Positions 45,946 through 54,581 of a stretch of 64,000 bases of DNA are shown here, one piece after another. Both the position numbers and the translations under genes were made by a program. Location of the stretch: contig CAKULY010000001.1 in NCBI GenBank assembly GCA_934667505.1, positions 124,001 through 188,000 of the forward strand, written 5' to 3'. The stretch's first letter is position 1. Every line of letters begins with the position of its first letter. Origin of the DNA: an uncultured Treponema sp. (GTDB taxonomy: Bacteria; Spirochaetota; Spirochaetia; Treponematales; Treponemataceae). The notes below the pieces were generated by a model, which was not told where the DNA came from, ran no database searches, and was given only the letters and a program-made list of their open reading frames with translations.

Positions 45946-46980
45946 TTACCCCAAAACCGTTTTTTCAATTTCAAACAATTGAGAACGATACAGACAAGAA
46001 ATATTATGTCCATAATCAGCAATCAATTGAATTATATTTCTTGCATGTTCTTTTGAATCAGCACCATTAAGCCTGTCGCCTGCGTCTCCAAGGCCTGGCA
46101 TAATATAGGCTTTTTCATTCATAACTGGATCCACCCACAAAGTATAGCAAGTGCAATTCTCAAGAGCACGGGTAACACGAATACTTCCTTTAAGCGTAGA
46201 AATTGTATTAAAAAATGAAATTGACTTTGGATGCACACCTTGGCTTAAAAGATATTTCACAACGGTTACGAGGGAACCTCCAGTTGCATTCATTGGATCT
46301 GCAAAAATCAAATCCTTGCCATCTAATTTTTCAAGATTAAAAAATGACTTGTTCAAATCAAGAACATATTCCATGTTTGATTCTTTTTTACTATCGTTTC
46401 TGCTTATTTTAAACAAAGCAAAAGGAGTAAGATATTCATGGGAAGAATACTCTTGAATTTCTTTAGACATTATCATGCTAGGAAGAAGAGCGCCTCTTAG
46501 CATAACACACATGACTGTATTTTCAAGCTTGTAATCTATATCTGGAATTTTATGAACTGCATAGTTTTGAACTGGAAAATTTACAGGAGTTTTTACAATG
46601 ATATGACCTTTTTTATCGCTATGCTTATCTGTGTACGCCATTCTAAAAAGCATTTCGTACGCTCTTTGGCTATAATACATAAATTCTTGATGGTCTGTGC
46701 GAATATCACGGAGTTTTGAAATTACGCGGCTAGCTTCTGCGTGAGCTCCTTCTTCTGTTTCAAACGAATAGACCTTGATATTTGGATGAGATGCGCATAT
46801 TTTTTGCATTTCGTGTCCCATCTTGTCGTAGCCTTCTATAATCTTGTTCTTATCAACAGGATCAAAATATTTCATAGTTTCCTTGAACATATCGTCAAGT
46901 CTTTTTAAATCTTCAACATCTTTTTGAGTAAGATAGCCGTCTAAATCTTCCGCTTTTAGTATAATTTTGTTGTCTCCCAT
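45946..46980 (-). CDS. uracil phosphoribosyltransferase-like protein with N-terminal extension
   Basis: 344 residues. The C-terminal ~210 residues show the UPRTase fold: [14 protein letters not shown], the PRPP loop [20 protein letters not shown] (DPMNATGGS 228-236) and [15 protein letters not shown] (292-306), the uracil-binding hallmark. The first ~125 residues ([20 protein letters not shown] ... [13 protein letters not shown]) are an extra helical domain not found in the standard ~209-residue Upp. Salvages uracil to UMP if active. Strong Shine-Dalgarno GGAGG. Confidence 0.8.
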   Translation of the reverse strand: MGDNKIILKAEDLDGYLTQKDVEDLKRLDDMFKETMKYFDPVDKNKIIEGYDKMGHEMQKICASHPNIKVYSFETEEGAHAEASRVISKLRDIRTDHQEFMYYSQRAYEMLFRMAYTDKHSDKKGHIIVKTPVNFPVQNYAVHKIPDIDYKLENTVMCVMLRGALLPSMIMSKEIQEYSSHEYLTPFALFKISRNDSKKESNMEYVLDLNKSFFNLEKLDGKDLIFADPMNATGGSLVTVVKYLLSQGVHPKSISFFNTISTLKGSIRVTRALENCTCYTLWVDPVMNEKAYIMPGLGDAGDRLNGADSKEHARNIIQLIADYGHNISCLYRSQLFEIEKTVLG

Positions 46981-47024
46981 TATTTTCCTCCAAATTTTAT
47001 CTGTTATCTATTTTTTTTGTTCAC

Positions 47025-47918
47025 TCACAAAACAAGTATTCTATACAATGCCTGTTTTTCAATTCTTATATCAGACACAACAAGATGTGTCGGACTTTCC
47101 ATAAAAACATTTGAATCAGTAAGTCCAAAAGCAAGCGACAAGGCTCCCCTAGCCGCAGGAACTGTTCTAGAATCTTTGAATTCAAATTCAAGTCTAAGCA
47201 AATATTGATTATCTGACAAAGGATCGTTTTCCATTGCTCCGCGAACATTTATAAGCTGAAAGTTTAGCCTAGCACCTGTAAGCAAAGTTAAAAAAGACTG
47301 AGGTTTTTGCGCATAAAAACGCACTTGATTATCCTGCATTCCATCTTCATAAGAAAGCCATTCATAAGCATCTTGCAAAAGATTTTCGTAACCGTCGTCA
47401 AGATTTTCGTTATACAAAGAATTATAGTGCTCAACCATATTTAACACATCTCTTCCAAGACACACAATGTGTTCTGATGGAGACGAAAGTTTTAGACTTT
47501 GATTTTTAAAAATCTGATAAGAAACGTTCTTTCCTTCTCTGTTTTTTAATGTAAGAGGCTCCTTTTCCCAGCCGTTTTTTTTGGTCAACGCATTATCCAA
47601 AACAATTTTAGGAAAATCGCAATCAGCAGACAACTGAAAAGTTGTTCCTTTCCGATTGCGAATCATTCCTACATAGATTGTATCTATGCGCTCAACGACT
47701 GAAGCGGCATTTTTCTGGGAAAGACCTTGCACAGAATTTCTTAAAATCTTTTCTATAAGATCTTTGTCCATAGAGGCAGGAATTCTTAAGTAGAAAGAAC
47801 TTTTGTTATCCAAAAGTTCCAATGCACGGACATTTTCCTGAGGCAAGGGAAGCGATTTGCAACTAAACAAACAAAAAAACAAGATAGAAAAGAGAACTAA
47901 AAAACTAAACCTCTTCAA
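47025..47918 (-). CDS. lipoprotein downstream of ileS, positional match to T. pallidum TP0453
   Basis: I place the start at the TTG 47918 (LKRFSFLVLFSILFFCLFSC), with GGAG 8 nt upstream; an ATG at 47942 is possible but poorly spaced. Signal peptide with lipobox LFSC, then about 275 residues: LLDNKSSFYLRIPASMDKDL, ERIDTIYVGMIRNRKG, LSSPSEHIVCLGRDVL, VRFYAQKPQSFLTLLTGARL. No enzyme motif. From memory, T. pallidum TP0452 is ileS and TP0453 an outer-membrane lipoprotein with amphipathic helices, the same order. It overlaps ileS by 14 bp. Confidence 0.7.
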   Translation of the reverse strand: MKRFSFLVLFSILFFCLFSCKSLPLPQENVRALELLDNKSSFYLRIPASMDKDLIEKILRNSVQGLSQKNAASVVERIDTIYVGMIRNRKGTTFQLSADCDFPKIVLDNALTKKNGWEKEPLTLKNREGKNVSYQIFKNQSLKLSSPSEHIVCLGRDVLNMVEHYNSLYNENLDDGYENLLQDAYEWLSYEDGMQDNQVRFYAQKPQSFLTLLTGARLNFQLINVRGAMENDPLSDNQYLLRLEFEFKDSRTVPAARGALSLAFGLTDSNVFMESPTHLVVSDIRIEKQALYRILVL

Positions 47919-50900
47919 TAGAAATTCTCCATTTTTTATCATCAGCCTCTACTTCTGTTCCATTTGAAAGAGAATCGACAAACTCTGCTGAAGAAGCAAG
48001 TGTCTCTGATGAAATAAAATCCTTGAACATTTCAAAAGAAGCTTTCAACTCATCATCGCCGGAAACAGCAAGATTGATTCGGTCTGTAACCTCAAATCCT
48101 GATTCCTTGCGCAGATTCTGGATTCCACGAACCAAATCGCGGACATAGCCTTCTTTTTTGAGCTCATCTGTAATTTTTGAATCAAGTCCGACTGTCAAAG
48201 TTCCTTCATTCAAAACTTTCAAGCCATCTTTTTCAAGACGTTCAACAAGAATTTTGTCAGCATTAAGTTCAACAGAAGTTCCATCAACATCAATAGAAAG
48301 ATTTGTTCCTTCCAAAATAGACTGAATCTGCTCTGATGTAAGTTCCTGGATTATTGAAGCAGCTTTTTTCATTTTTTGGCCAAGCTCTTTTCCAAGAACC
48401 TTGAAATTTGCCTTGCACTTATATTCTACAAGCTCATCCTCGCGGTCGTGGAATTCAACCTTTTTAACGTTCAGTTCCTCGCGGATTGAATCTTCCATTT
48501 CAGCAAGGACACGTTTTTCATTCTCGTTGCGGGTAACCAAAGCGACAGAAGCAAGCGGCTGGCGGTTTTTCAGGTTGAATGTATTTCTTAAAGAGCGTCC
48601 CATAGAAACTGCCTTTTGAACAGTCGCCATCTTGAATTCAAGCTCCTCGTTGCGCCATTTTTCATTGTAAAGTGGATAATCACAAAGATGCACAGATTTC
48701 TTGTCTTCCGAAGTCCGTAAATTCTGCCAGATTTGCTCTGTGATAAACGGAATAAACGGAGACGCAACCAGACTGAATGTCTTCAAGGCAATGTAAAGAG
48801 CCTCGTATGCCTCTTTTTTGTCCGCATCATTTTCTGACTTCCAGAAGCGGCGGCGTGAACGGCGGATATACCAGTTGTTCATTTCATCAATAAATTTAAC
48901 AATCGGGTCAACAGCTCCGCTCAAATCGTAATCGTCAAGTCCGGCTGTAACATCTTTTACAAGTTTCTGAGTAATTGACAAAAGCCATGCATCAAGCGGA
49001 TTTGAAGGAAGTTTTTCATCAAACAGATGACCTGTTGGCTGAATTTTATCTATATTCGCATACGTTACAAAGAAACTGTAGGAATTCCAAAGCGGAAGAA
49101 TAATATTTTTGATTACATCGCGAACGCCCTCGTCGCTATAGCGAAGGTCATCTGCTTTTACAACCGCAGAATGAATAAGGAAAAGCCGAAGCGCATCCGC
49201 ACCGAATTTATTGATTGCCTCAACAGGGTCGGTATAATTCCTGAGAGATTTTGACATTTTTCGTCCGTCAGAAGCAAGAACAAGTCCGTTCACAATACAA
49301 TTCTGGAAAGCAGGCTTGTCAAAAAGATGAGAAGCAAGAACTGTTAAAGTATAGAACCATCCGCGTGTCTGATCCAAACCTTCCGAGATGAAATCTGCCG
49401 GGAAATGCTTTTCAAAATACTCTTTATTTTCAAAAGGATAATGCTGCTGCGCATAAGGCATGCTTCCAGACTCAAACCAGCAGTCAAAAACTTCCGGAAT
49501 TCTGTGCATTGTACCACCGCACTTCTCGCAAGGAATTGTGATTTTATCAACAAACTGCTTGTGCAAATCTTCCGGGTAAACGCCAGAAAGTTTCTTGAGC
49601 TCATCGCGGCTTCCAACGCAAAGCTTGTTTTTACAGTCAGGATTGTCGCACTTCCAGATTGGAATCGGATTTCCCCAGTAACGGTTGCGGCTTACAGCCC
49701 AGTCGCGCGCACCGGCAAGCCATTTTCCAAAACGGCCTTCCTTTATATGGGCTGGCTGCCACTTTATCTGGCTGTTTGCCTTTAAAAGCTGTTCGTGATG
49801 ATCCGCAACTCTTACGAACCAAGAGCCGATTCCGCGGTAAATCAAAGGAGAGCCGCAACGCCAGCAATGCGGATACTGGTGAACAACTGTATCGCGCTTA
49901 ACAAGTTTTCCTTCTTTTTTAAGGCGCTCCATAATGTCTTTATCACAGTCTTTTACAAAACGCCCTGCGTAATCAGAAACTTCTTTTGTAAACTTACATT
50001 CAGCATCCATTGGTTCAACATTTGGAATTCCTGTTCCTGCAAAAACCTTGTTGTCTTCCTCACCAAAAGCCGGAGCAATATGAACGATGCCTGTACCATC
50101 TTCTGTAGAAACATAATCCGCATTAAAAAGACGGAAAGCACCTTTTTCGCATGGCTGATGGGTTTCTTCAGAACATTTTTCAGGATTTTTCAAATATTCA
50201 AAATATGGGAACAAAGGCTCATATTCTGCGCCCAGAAATTCTGTTCCAAGTTTTTCATAAATGATTTCATAGTCGGCTTCATTCTTGTAATATGCAGAAA
50301 GCCTGCTTTTTGCCAGAATGTAATAATCGCCTGATTCCTTGTCGAGAATTTTTACATATTCAATTTTCGGACCCATACAAAGACCAAGGTTTGAAGGCAA
50401 TGTCCAAGGAGTTGTTGTCCAGGCAAGGAAATAAGTTTTTCCGTTTGTCATTTCAGCATCTTTTATTGCTTGTGGAGCTTTTGTAACCTTGAAACGGATT
50501 GTTACAGCAGGATCCTGCTTTTCTTTGTATCCCTGGGCAAGCTCATGAGTTGAAAGAACTGTTGAACAGCGCGGACAGTACGGAAGAATATATTTTCCTT
50601 CATAGATAAGACCTTTGTCCCACAAGGATTTTGCAACCCACCAGATTGATTCCATGTAATCAGGATTCATTGTCTTGTAGTCGTGGTCAAAATCAACCCA
50701 GCGTCCCATCCTGGTAATTGTCTGGCGCCATTCTGAAGTATATTTTAGAACCGAAGCCTTGCATTTTTCGTTGAAATTTGCAACTCCGTAAGCCTCGATT
50801 TCATGCTTGGAATTTATGCCAAGCTCCTTTTCAATAAGATTTTCAACAGGAAGTCCGTGGCAGTCCCAACCAAAACGACGCTCAACTTTCTTGCCCTTCA

Positions 50901-51120
50901 TTGTCTGGTAACGCGGAATAATATCTTTGATTGTTGAAGGAATAAAATGTCCAAAATGCGGAAGTCCTGTGGCAAAAGGAGGACCGTCGTAAAAAACATA
51001 TTCCTCTGCCCCTTCCCGCTGGCTAACTGATTTTTTAAAAGTATCGTCTTCTTTCCAAAATTTCAGGATTTCTTCTTCCTGCTTTGGAAAATCTGCTTTT
51101 GGATTGACTGGTTTATACAT
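47905..51120 (-). CDS. ileS: isoleucyl-tRNA synthetase (type 2, eukaryote-like)
   Basis: 1071 residues, class I synthetase charging tRNA-Ile, with editing domain. HIGH-type motif PHFGH at 54-58, GWDCHGLPVE, editing-domain LAWTTTPWTLPSNLGL, WFESGSMPYAQQHYPF, and KMSKS at 621-625. The length, the YCPRCSTVLSTHE segment and the long C-terminal region place it with IleRS2, the form found in spirochetes and typically less sensitive to mupirocin. The upstream region shows no T-box. AAGGA is the likely Shine-Dalgarno. Confidence 0.97.
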   Translation of the reverse strand: MYKPVNPKADFPKQEEEILKFWKEDDTFKKSVSQREGAEEYVFYDGPPFATGLPHFGHFIPSTIKDIIPRYQTMKGKKVERRFGWDCHGLPVENLIEKELGINSKHEIEAYGVANFNEKCKASVLKYTSEWRQTITRMGRWVDFDHDYKTMNPDYMESIWWVAKSLWDKGLIYEGKYILPYCPRCSTVLSTHELAQGYKEKQDPAVTIRFKVTKAPQAIKDAEMTNGKTYFLAWTTTPWTLPSNLGLCMGPKIEYVKILDKESGDYYILAKSRLSAYYKNEADYEIIYEKLGTEFLGAEYEPLFPYFEYLKNPEKCSEETHQPCEKGAFRLFNADYVSTEDGTGIVHIAPAFGEEDNKVFAGTGIPNVEPMDAECKFTKEVSDYAGRFVKDCDKDIMERLKKEGKLVKRDTVVHQYPHCWRCGSPLIYRGIGSWFVRVADHHEQLLKANSQIKWQPAHIKEGRFGKWLAGARDWAVSRNRYWGNPIPIWKCDNPDCKNKLCVGSRDELKKLSGVYPEDLHKQFVDKITIPCEKCGGTMHRIPEVFDCWFESGSMPYAQQHYPFENKEYFEKHFPADFISEGLDQTRGWFYTLTVLASHLFDKPAFQNCIVNGLVLASDGRKMSKSLRNYTDPVEAINKFGADALRLFLIHSAVVKADDLRYSDEGVRDVIKNIILPLWNSYSFFVTYANIDKIQPTGHLFDEKLPSNPLDAWLLSITQKLVKDVTAGLDDYDLSGAVDPIVKFIDEMNNWYIRRSRRRFWKSENDADKKEAYEALYIALKTFSLVASPFIPFITEQIWQNLRTSEDKKSVHLCDYPLYNEKWRNEELEFKMATVQKAVSMGRSLRNTFNLKNRQPLASVALVTRNENEKRVLAEMEDSIREELNVKKVEFHDREDELVEYKCKANFKVLGKELGQKMKKAASIIQELTSEQIQSILEGTNLSIDVDGTSVELNADKILVERLEKDGLKVLNEGTLTVGLDSKITDELKKEGYVRDLVRGIQNLRKESGFEVTDRINLAVSGDDELKASFEMFKDFISSETLASSAEFVDSLSNGTEVEADDKKWRISIEEV

Positions 51121-51263
51121 ATTCTATAAATTCCTTGAACGTATTTTAAAATTATGCCAAAAGGCAATAGACTGCAAGAATTAAAAAAATTCTATAAAAT
51201 CAAATAATTATAACGCAAAATAACAATCTAGGGAATGGCAAAAATATTGTTTGTTGTAAAAAG

Positions 51264-51290
51264 TAAATGAATTAAAAAAAATGCCGATTA
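51264..51290 (+). promoter_or_regulatory. sigma-28-like promoter upstream of the secreted protein at 51345
   Basis: TAAATGAA (51264-51271), exactly 11 bp, GCCGATTA (51283-51290): TAAA and GCCGAT with the standard TAAA-N15 spacing. The ATG is 55 bp downstream with GGAG before it. Confidence 0.45.
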
Positions 51291-51344
51291 TAATAAAAGA
51301 AAACACTAAAACAGACTGAACGTTGAGTTTTATGGAGTTAAAAA

Positions 51345-52250
51345 ATGGCTGTTTCTCCGTTTAAGAAACTTTTTTTTCTGATTATTTTATCTTTTTTTAG
51401 TTTTAATATTTTTCCTCAAGTTCCAGAACAACTTGTAGGAATTTGGGAAGGCAAAGATAGATATATTTTGATTGAACCAAACGGACAGCTTTCAGTTGTC
51501 CTAAAGATTTTCTACGGATGGTATCTTGACCGCCTGGCCGAACCAGATTCTATGGCAGAGTTAAAAAAAAGACCGAGGAATGCAGCAACCAGAGGCGATG
51601 GAATAAAAATCAATGCAAGTTTTTCAAAATCAAATCAAAACAACTCTGTTTGGGAACTAACAATCTTTAATAAAGGCAAAGAAGTTTCAACTATTCCAGT
51701 CGCTATAAAAGGAAAAAAAATGTACCTGAACTTTTTGCAAAACACCTTCAAAGATAAAGAAAAAAATATAGAACTTTGGCAAGGTGTAAACTATTCAGAG
51801 GGCATCCGCATATCAGAACGGAAAAATCAAAAAAGCATATACTCTTGGTACATTTTTAAAAGCGATATTTACAGAATTAGATATTGGGAAACAGAAATGG
51901 AAGCGAATCCCGATGCGCAAGTAGAATTTACAGACAAAGAAAATTTGCACAAGATTCCTAAATTTATAACATCTGCGAAAAAAACGTATACTTGCACAAC
52001 AGGAAAGTCTTCAAGAATTAGAAATGTAGAAAAATTTAGTTCGCTGCCTTCTTTTTTTAAAATTGAAGAAGATATTTGCGCAACTTCAGATGAGTACTTA
52101 AAAAAAATTGAAGACTCTGGTTCTGCGCAAAAATTAGTTCAAATCTTAATAGAAGCAGAAAGCAAAATAAAACCGCCTGCTAAACTTTACTTTCCAACAA
52201 AAGATACAGATAAACCTTGGTCTATTTTGAATCAATTGGACGCGCAATGA
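51345..52250 (+). CDS. secreted hypothetical protein, possibly in the flagellar regulon
   Basis: 301 residues, family not recognised. Signal peptide 1-26 (LIILSFFSFNIFPQ). The mature part opens with VPEQLVGIWEGKDRYILIEP, a lipocalin-like GxW start, and continues with beta-rich sequence (VWELTIFNKGKEVSTIPVAI, GKKMYLNFLQNTFKDK, SWYIFKSDIYRIRYWETEME) and a helical C-terminus. A related GTWKGEDF opening occurs in the protein at 36310. Shine-Dalgarno GGAG 7 nt upstream. The promoter just before it resembles sigma-28 sites, linking it to motility. Confidence 0.65.
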   Translation: MAVSPFKKLFFLIILSFFSFNIFPQVPEQLVGIWEGKDRYILIEPNGQLSVVLKIFYGWYLDRLAEPDSMAELKKRPRNAATRGDGIKINASFSKSNQNNSVWELTIFNKGKEVSTIPVAIKGKKMYLNFLQNTFKDKEKNIELWQGVNYSEGIRISERKNQKSIYSWYIFKSDIYRIRYWETEMEANPDAQVEFTDKENLHKIPKFITSAKKTYTCTTGKSSRIRNVEKFSSLPSFFKIEEDICATSDEYLKKIEDSGSAQKLVQILIEAESKIKPPAKLYFPTKDTDKPWSILNQLDAQ

Positions 52251-52252
52251 GA

Positions 52253-52281
52253 TTGTAAAATGCTAAATAAATTGCTATCAT
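52253..52281 (+). promoter_or_regulatory. thiI promoter, leaderless geometry
   Basis: TTGTAA (52253-52258), 17 bp, TATCAT (52276-52281), then 7 nt to the thiI ATG at 52289. There is no Shine-Dalgarno. It lies in the 38 bp gap after the secreted-protein gene, its -35 box starting right after that stop codon. Confidence 0.45.
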
Positions 52282-52288
52282 CTTTAGC

Positions 52289-53467
52289 ATGATTACATAT
52301 TTAGCAAAACTTGGCGAATTAACTTTAAAAGGTTCTAATCTACACGATTTTGAAAAACTCTTATACAGGAACACAAAAGACTGTTTAAAACATTCAGAAA
52401 CGCAAGCTGCTGTAGCAGTTCGCGCAGGAAGGCTTTACATAGAATGTGAAGAAAATCAGTGCGAAGGCGTTGAGCAAGTTCTTTCTCACCTTTTGGGAAT
52501 AACAGGCTGGGCACGAGCCCTTACTTGCAGCAAAGACATAGATGAAATAAAAAAAACTGTGCGATTTGCTGCTGAAAATGCAAAAAAAATTCGAGAATGC
52601 AAATCGTTCAAAATAGAAGCAAGACGAGCAGACAAAGGCTTTCCGCTAAATTCGTATGAAATTGCTTGCGAGGCAGCTTCCGCAATTTTTGATGACGACT
52701 TTATGAGCGTAGATGTCCACAATCCTGATTTAAAAATATTTGTAGAAGTAAGAGAAAAGTGTTACATATATACAGACGCCCAAATTGGCTGCAGAGGTCT
52801 TCCAGTTGGTTGCAGCGGCAAAGGTCTTTTGCTTCTTTCAGGCGGTCTTGACTCCCCTGTTGCCGGATACAGACTTATGCGTCGTGGAATGAAAATAGAA
52901 TGTGTTTACTTTCATTCCTATCCATATACTTCAATTGAAGCTCAACAAAAGGTTGAAAGTTTAGCTGCGCAGATTTCAAAATACGGAATTCAAACTTACT
53001 TAAACATCATACCTTTTACAGACGTTCAGATGAAGATTAAAGAAAAAGCCCCTCAGGAATGGACAACCCTTATGCTTAGAGTATGCATGATGAAAGTTTC
53101 CAATATGCTTGCAAACAGAGTCCATGCAGATGCAATAGTTACTGGAGAAAGTCTTGGTCAGGTTGCAAGTCAAACTATAGAAAATATGAACGTTACAGAA
53201 CACTTTGCAGAGTATCCGCTTCTGCGTCCTCTTATAGGTCTTGATAAAGAAGAAATTATGGAAACCGCGCATTTTATCAGCACATACGAAACTTCTATTC
53301 TACCATACGAAGACTGCTGCGTTTTGTTTTCTCCAAGGCATCCAATACTTAGAGGAAGAATTGAAGATGCCGAAGAAATATATAAGCAGCTTAGCGTTGA
53401 TGAATTAATAAAAGAATCTTATGAAAAAAGAGATGTTAAACACTTTGTTTTTGGAAAAGAAGTTTAA
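52289..53467 (+). CDS. thiI: tRNA 4-thiouridine synthase ThiI
   Basis: 392 residues: N-terminal ferredoxin-like and THUMP domains (1-165, LGELTLKGSNLHDFEKLL) and a PP-loop adenylation domain with SGGLDSPVAGYRLM (184-190 is the loop). It adenylates U8 of tRNA for sulfur insertion. The C-terminal rhodanese domain of enteric ThiI is missing, as in most bacteria; SILPYEDCCVLFSPRHP near the end is the conserved C-terminal region. The last 32 bp overlap the convergent glycosyltransferase gene. Confidence 0.94.
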   Translation: MITYLAKLGELTLKGSNLHDFEKLLYRNTKDCLKHSETQAAVAVRAGRLYIECEENQCEGVEQVLSHLLGITGWARALTCSKDIDEIKKTVRFAAENAKKIRECKSFKIEARRADKGFPLNSYEIACEAASAIFDDDFMSVDVHNPDLKIFVEVREKCYIYTDAQIGCRGLPVGCSGKGLLLLSGGLDSPVAGYRLMRRGMKIECVYFHSYPYTSIEAQQKVESLAAQISKYGIQTYLNIIPFTDVQMKIKEKAPQEWTTLMLRVCMMKVSNMLANRVHADAIVTGESLGQVASQTIENMNVTEHFAEYPLLRPLIGLDKEEIMETAHFISTYETSILPYEDCCVLFSPRHPILRGRIEDAEEIYKQLSVDELIKESYEKRDVKHFVFGKEV

Positions 53468-54572
53468 CAATTTTAGAAGCATCGGTGTCAATACAAATAT
53501 TGTCAAACCGTTGCTTCATTTTTTTATCAAAATCTAAATCAAGCAAAAGTTCATCTATCTTTTTATAAATTTCTTTAGGTTTTTGAATAAAATAGCCGAC
53601 TTTATTATCTATTGCAAAGTGCATATTTCCCAATTCTTGATTGTGTAAATACTTGCATATAATGACAGGCTTTTTACAAGAAATAATTTCCATCAATGTG
53701 GCAGGACCTGCTTTTATAACTGCGCAATCACAAATCTTTACAAGCTCATCAAGAAAATTTACAAATCCATAAGGATGAAGGCGTTTATACACAATGCTCA
53801 AAAGACGCATGTTTTCGTACTTTAATTTATCTCTTCCGCAAATTACGGCAACTTCGTAATCTTCGTGATGAGCGACAACACATTCATTGATAATCTGAGT
53901 TGCGCCAGGAAGCCCTTCCCCGCCTCCAACTAAAAGAACCATTCGTTTTTGAGGATTAAATCCATGCTTTATTTTTAGCTCCTTTATTTTTTCAGTTGAA
54001 ACTGGACTAAACGCTTCACTGTTCATTAAAAACGGAACGACTGTAACTTTTTTTTCAGGGATGCCACATTTTTTTATAGCAAAATCTTTTGCTTGCTGCG
54101 AAAACACATAGTAATTTAAAGTCCGCTCATAAAACCAGCTTTTAGGAGTTGTAAAAGGGTCTGTAACAATTGTTTTTAGCTGAACTTCAAAAGAAAGCTT
54201 TTGTACAATTTCTTTTAAAAAAGGTGTTAACACAAAATGGAATGAAATTATATCTGTTGGACGCTCTTTTAAAACAAGTTTTTTAAGATAGCCTTTTATT
54301 ACAGGCTTTAATAAAACTTTTACAAGAGAGTTAAAAAACCTTATTTTTCCAAGTTCATAGATTAGCGCAAATGAGCCTTTTAGATAGTTGCAAGAAAAGT
54401 TATATCCTTTTTCTAAAATTATATGGGCAAGACCGTGTTTTTTAATTCCTACACACATTTTTACTTCTGAATTAGGCTCATATTTTTCAACAGCTTGCTT
54501 TAAAACTTTTGCTGCTGATATATGCCCTGCCCCAGTATTTAGATACAAAAATAAAAATTTTCTTTCTTCCAT
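53436..54572 (-). CDS. MGDG-synthase/MurG-like glycosyltransferase
   Basis: 378 residues of the GT28 type: N-terminal acceptor domain beginning FLFLYLNTGAGHISAAKVLK, the hallmark of diacylglycerol glucosyl/galactosyltransferases, and a C-terminal UDP-sugar domain (LLVGGGEGLPGATQIINECV, CDCAVIKAGPATLMEIISCK, KPVIICKYLHNQELGN). It probably makes glycolipids by adding hexose to diacylglycerol at the inner membrane. It follows the outer-membrane-protein gene by 9 bp, pointing to an envelope operon. Confidence 0.8.
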   Translation of the reverse strand: MEERKFLFLYLNTGAGHISAAKVLKQAVEKYEPNSEVKMCVGIKKHGLAHIILEKGYNFSCNYLKGSFALIYELGKIRFFNSLVKVLLKPVIKGYLKKLVLKERPTDIISFHFVLTPFLKEIVQKLSFEVQLKTIVTDPFTTPKSWFYERTLNYYVFSQQAKDFAIKKCGIPEKKVTVVPFLMNSEAFSPVSTEKIKELKIKHGFNPQKRMVLLVGGGEGLPGATQIINECVVAHHEDYEVAVICGRDKLKYENMRLLSIVYKRLHPYGFVNFLDELVKICDCAVIKAGPATLMEIISCKKPVIICKYLHNQELGNMHFAIDNKVGYFIQKPKEIYKKIDELLLDLDFDKKMKQRFDNICIDTDASKIVKLLFQKQSV

Positions 54573-54581
54573 AAAAGCTCA

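Noticed and set aside
51121..51344. T-box riboswitch upstream of ileS
   Set aside because: The 224 bp gap has no T-box sequence (TGGNACCGCG-like) and no specifier stem-terminator arrangement on the minus strand.
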